A stretch of 64,000 nucleotides of DNA, from NCBI RefSeq assembly GCF_001908725.1, contig NZ_CP018725.1:372001-436000 (forward strand). Direction: 5' to 3'. The notes beneath the pieces are model-generated. The model made no database searches and was not told the DNA's origin. It saw nothing but the letters and a program-made list of their open reading frames with translations. A program made the translations under genes and the position numbers. Of the stretch, positions 63,748 through 64,000 are shown piece after piece (position 1 is the stretch's first letter; each line of letters opens with the position of its first letter). This DNA is from Xanthomonas vesicatoria ATCC 35937 (GTDB lineage: Bacteria > Pseudomonadota > Gammaproteobacteria > Xanthomonadales > Xanthomonadaceae).

Positions 63748-64000
63748 CTTGAAAGCCTCTCTGTTCGCCTGCCGCTCGGCAGGACATGGATGGTTGAAGG
63801 CCGCACGGCGGGCCTGGCTCGGGCCAGGGATCACCCTTTCGTTCAGCAGGCTGCGCTCCCTGCCCACGGGGTCACCGCATCATGTCGGTGGCAGAAAATC
63901 TATTGCTCCACTCAGCGCTACCTCTCGAACTTGTCCAGACGTCCTTGCTTAATTCCTTGGCGTGGAGGAATTCTTTGCCCAATTGCATCCGGTCGCAAAC

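Overview
This window looks like chromosomal DNA of a xanthomonad, most probably Xanthomonas. The reasons are high G+C, a nas/nir operon with adjacent molybdenum-cofactor genes, very large autotransporters with PATR-type repeats, and dispersed hairpin-rich intergenic repeats of a kind I associate with Xanthomonas. The genus assignment is an inference. No rRNA, tRNA, CRISPR array, complete insertion sequence or prophage was recognised.

Region 1 (1-14494) is an assimilatory nitrate module. moeA and mobA serve molybdenum cofactor synthesis, and a precorrin-2 dehydrogenase/ferrochelatase serves siroheme synthesis. NasT and NasS form an RNA-binding antiterminator and its nitrate sensor. The nasA-nirB-nirD-nasC-cobA operon supplies nitrate uptake, nitrite reductase, nitrate reductase and the uroporphyrinogen-III methyltransferase for siroheme. 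The leader of nasA is very legible. An NtrC-like site is followed by a near-consensus sigma-54 promoter. Two stem-loops with identical AACGGC hexaloops (the ANTAR target signature) come next, then a 15-bp intrinsic terminator with ten T residues. A 197-bp MITE-like repeat with inverted ends lies just upstream.

Region 2 (15107-19398) has a yciG/yciF-like stress pair (KGG protein and DUF892 ferritin-like protein), an M14-type metallopeptidase, and a GAF / degenerate GGDEF / EAL protein with an intact phosphodiesterase motif set.

Region 3 (20134-33520) holds a 3,399-residue autotransporter adhesin with an extended signal peptide and three nested repeat classes. Facing it is a lipobox-bearing subtilisin-like autotransporter that resembles NalP/SphB1 maturation proteases. 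The AT-richer flanks lack genes.

Region 4 (35184-52598) is mixed. It includes a secreted CMD-family protein, a DUF2231 and sorbosone-dehydrogenase-like operon, a secreted SNase, a Gfo/Idh/MocA oxidoreductase, a three-gene SPFH / zinc-ribbon / small membrane protein operon resembling Bacillus ydjI-ydjG, a divergent TetR/DUF1349 pair with a clear operator, an MFS transporter, an SDR, an alginate-export-type porin with a periplasmic VOC protein, and a XapX protein.

Region 5 (53424-60461) is the best candidate for an undescribed system. A tightly overlapping acyl-CoA dehydrogenase-like, PIG-L deacetylase, NodS-like methyltransferase and GT2 glycosyltransferase set is followed by an alpha/beta hydrolase fused to a gluconate-dehydrogenase-subunit-3-like domain, a GMC oxidoreductase and an SDR. 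The deacetylase-methyltransferase-glycosyltransferase part echoes NodC/NodB/NodS chemistry. A decayed AraC regulator lies upstream.

Region 6 (60554-63747, minus strand) has a CPBP protease, then a ChrR-like cupin, an AhpD-like CMD protein, a frameshifted small gene and an SDR.
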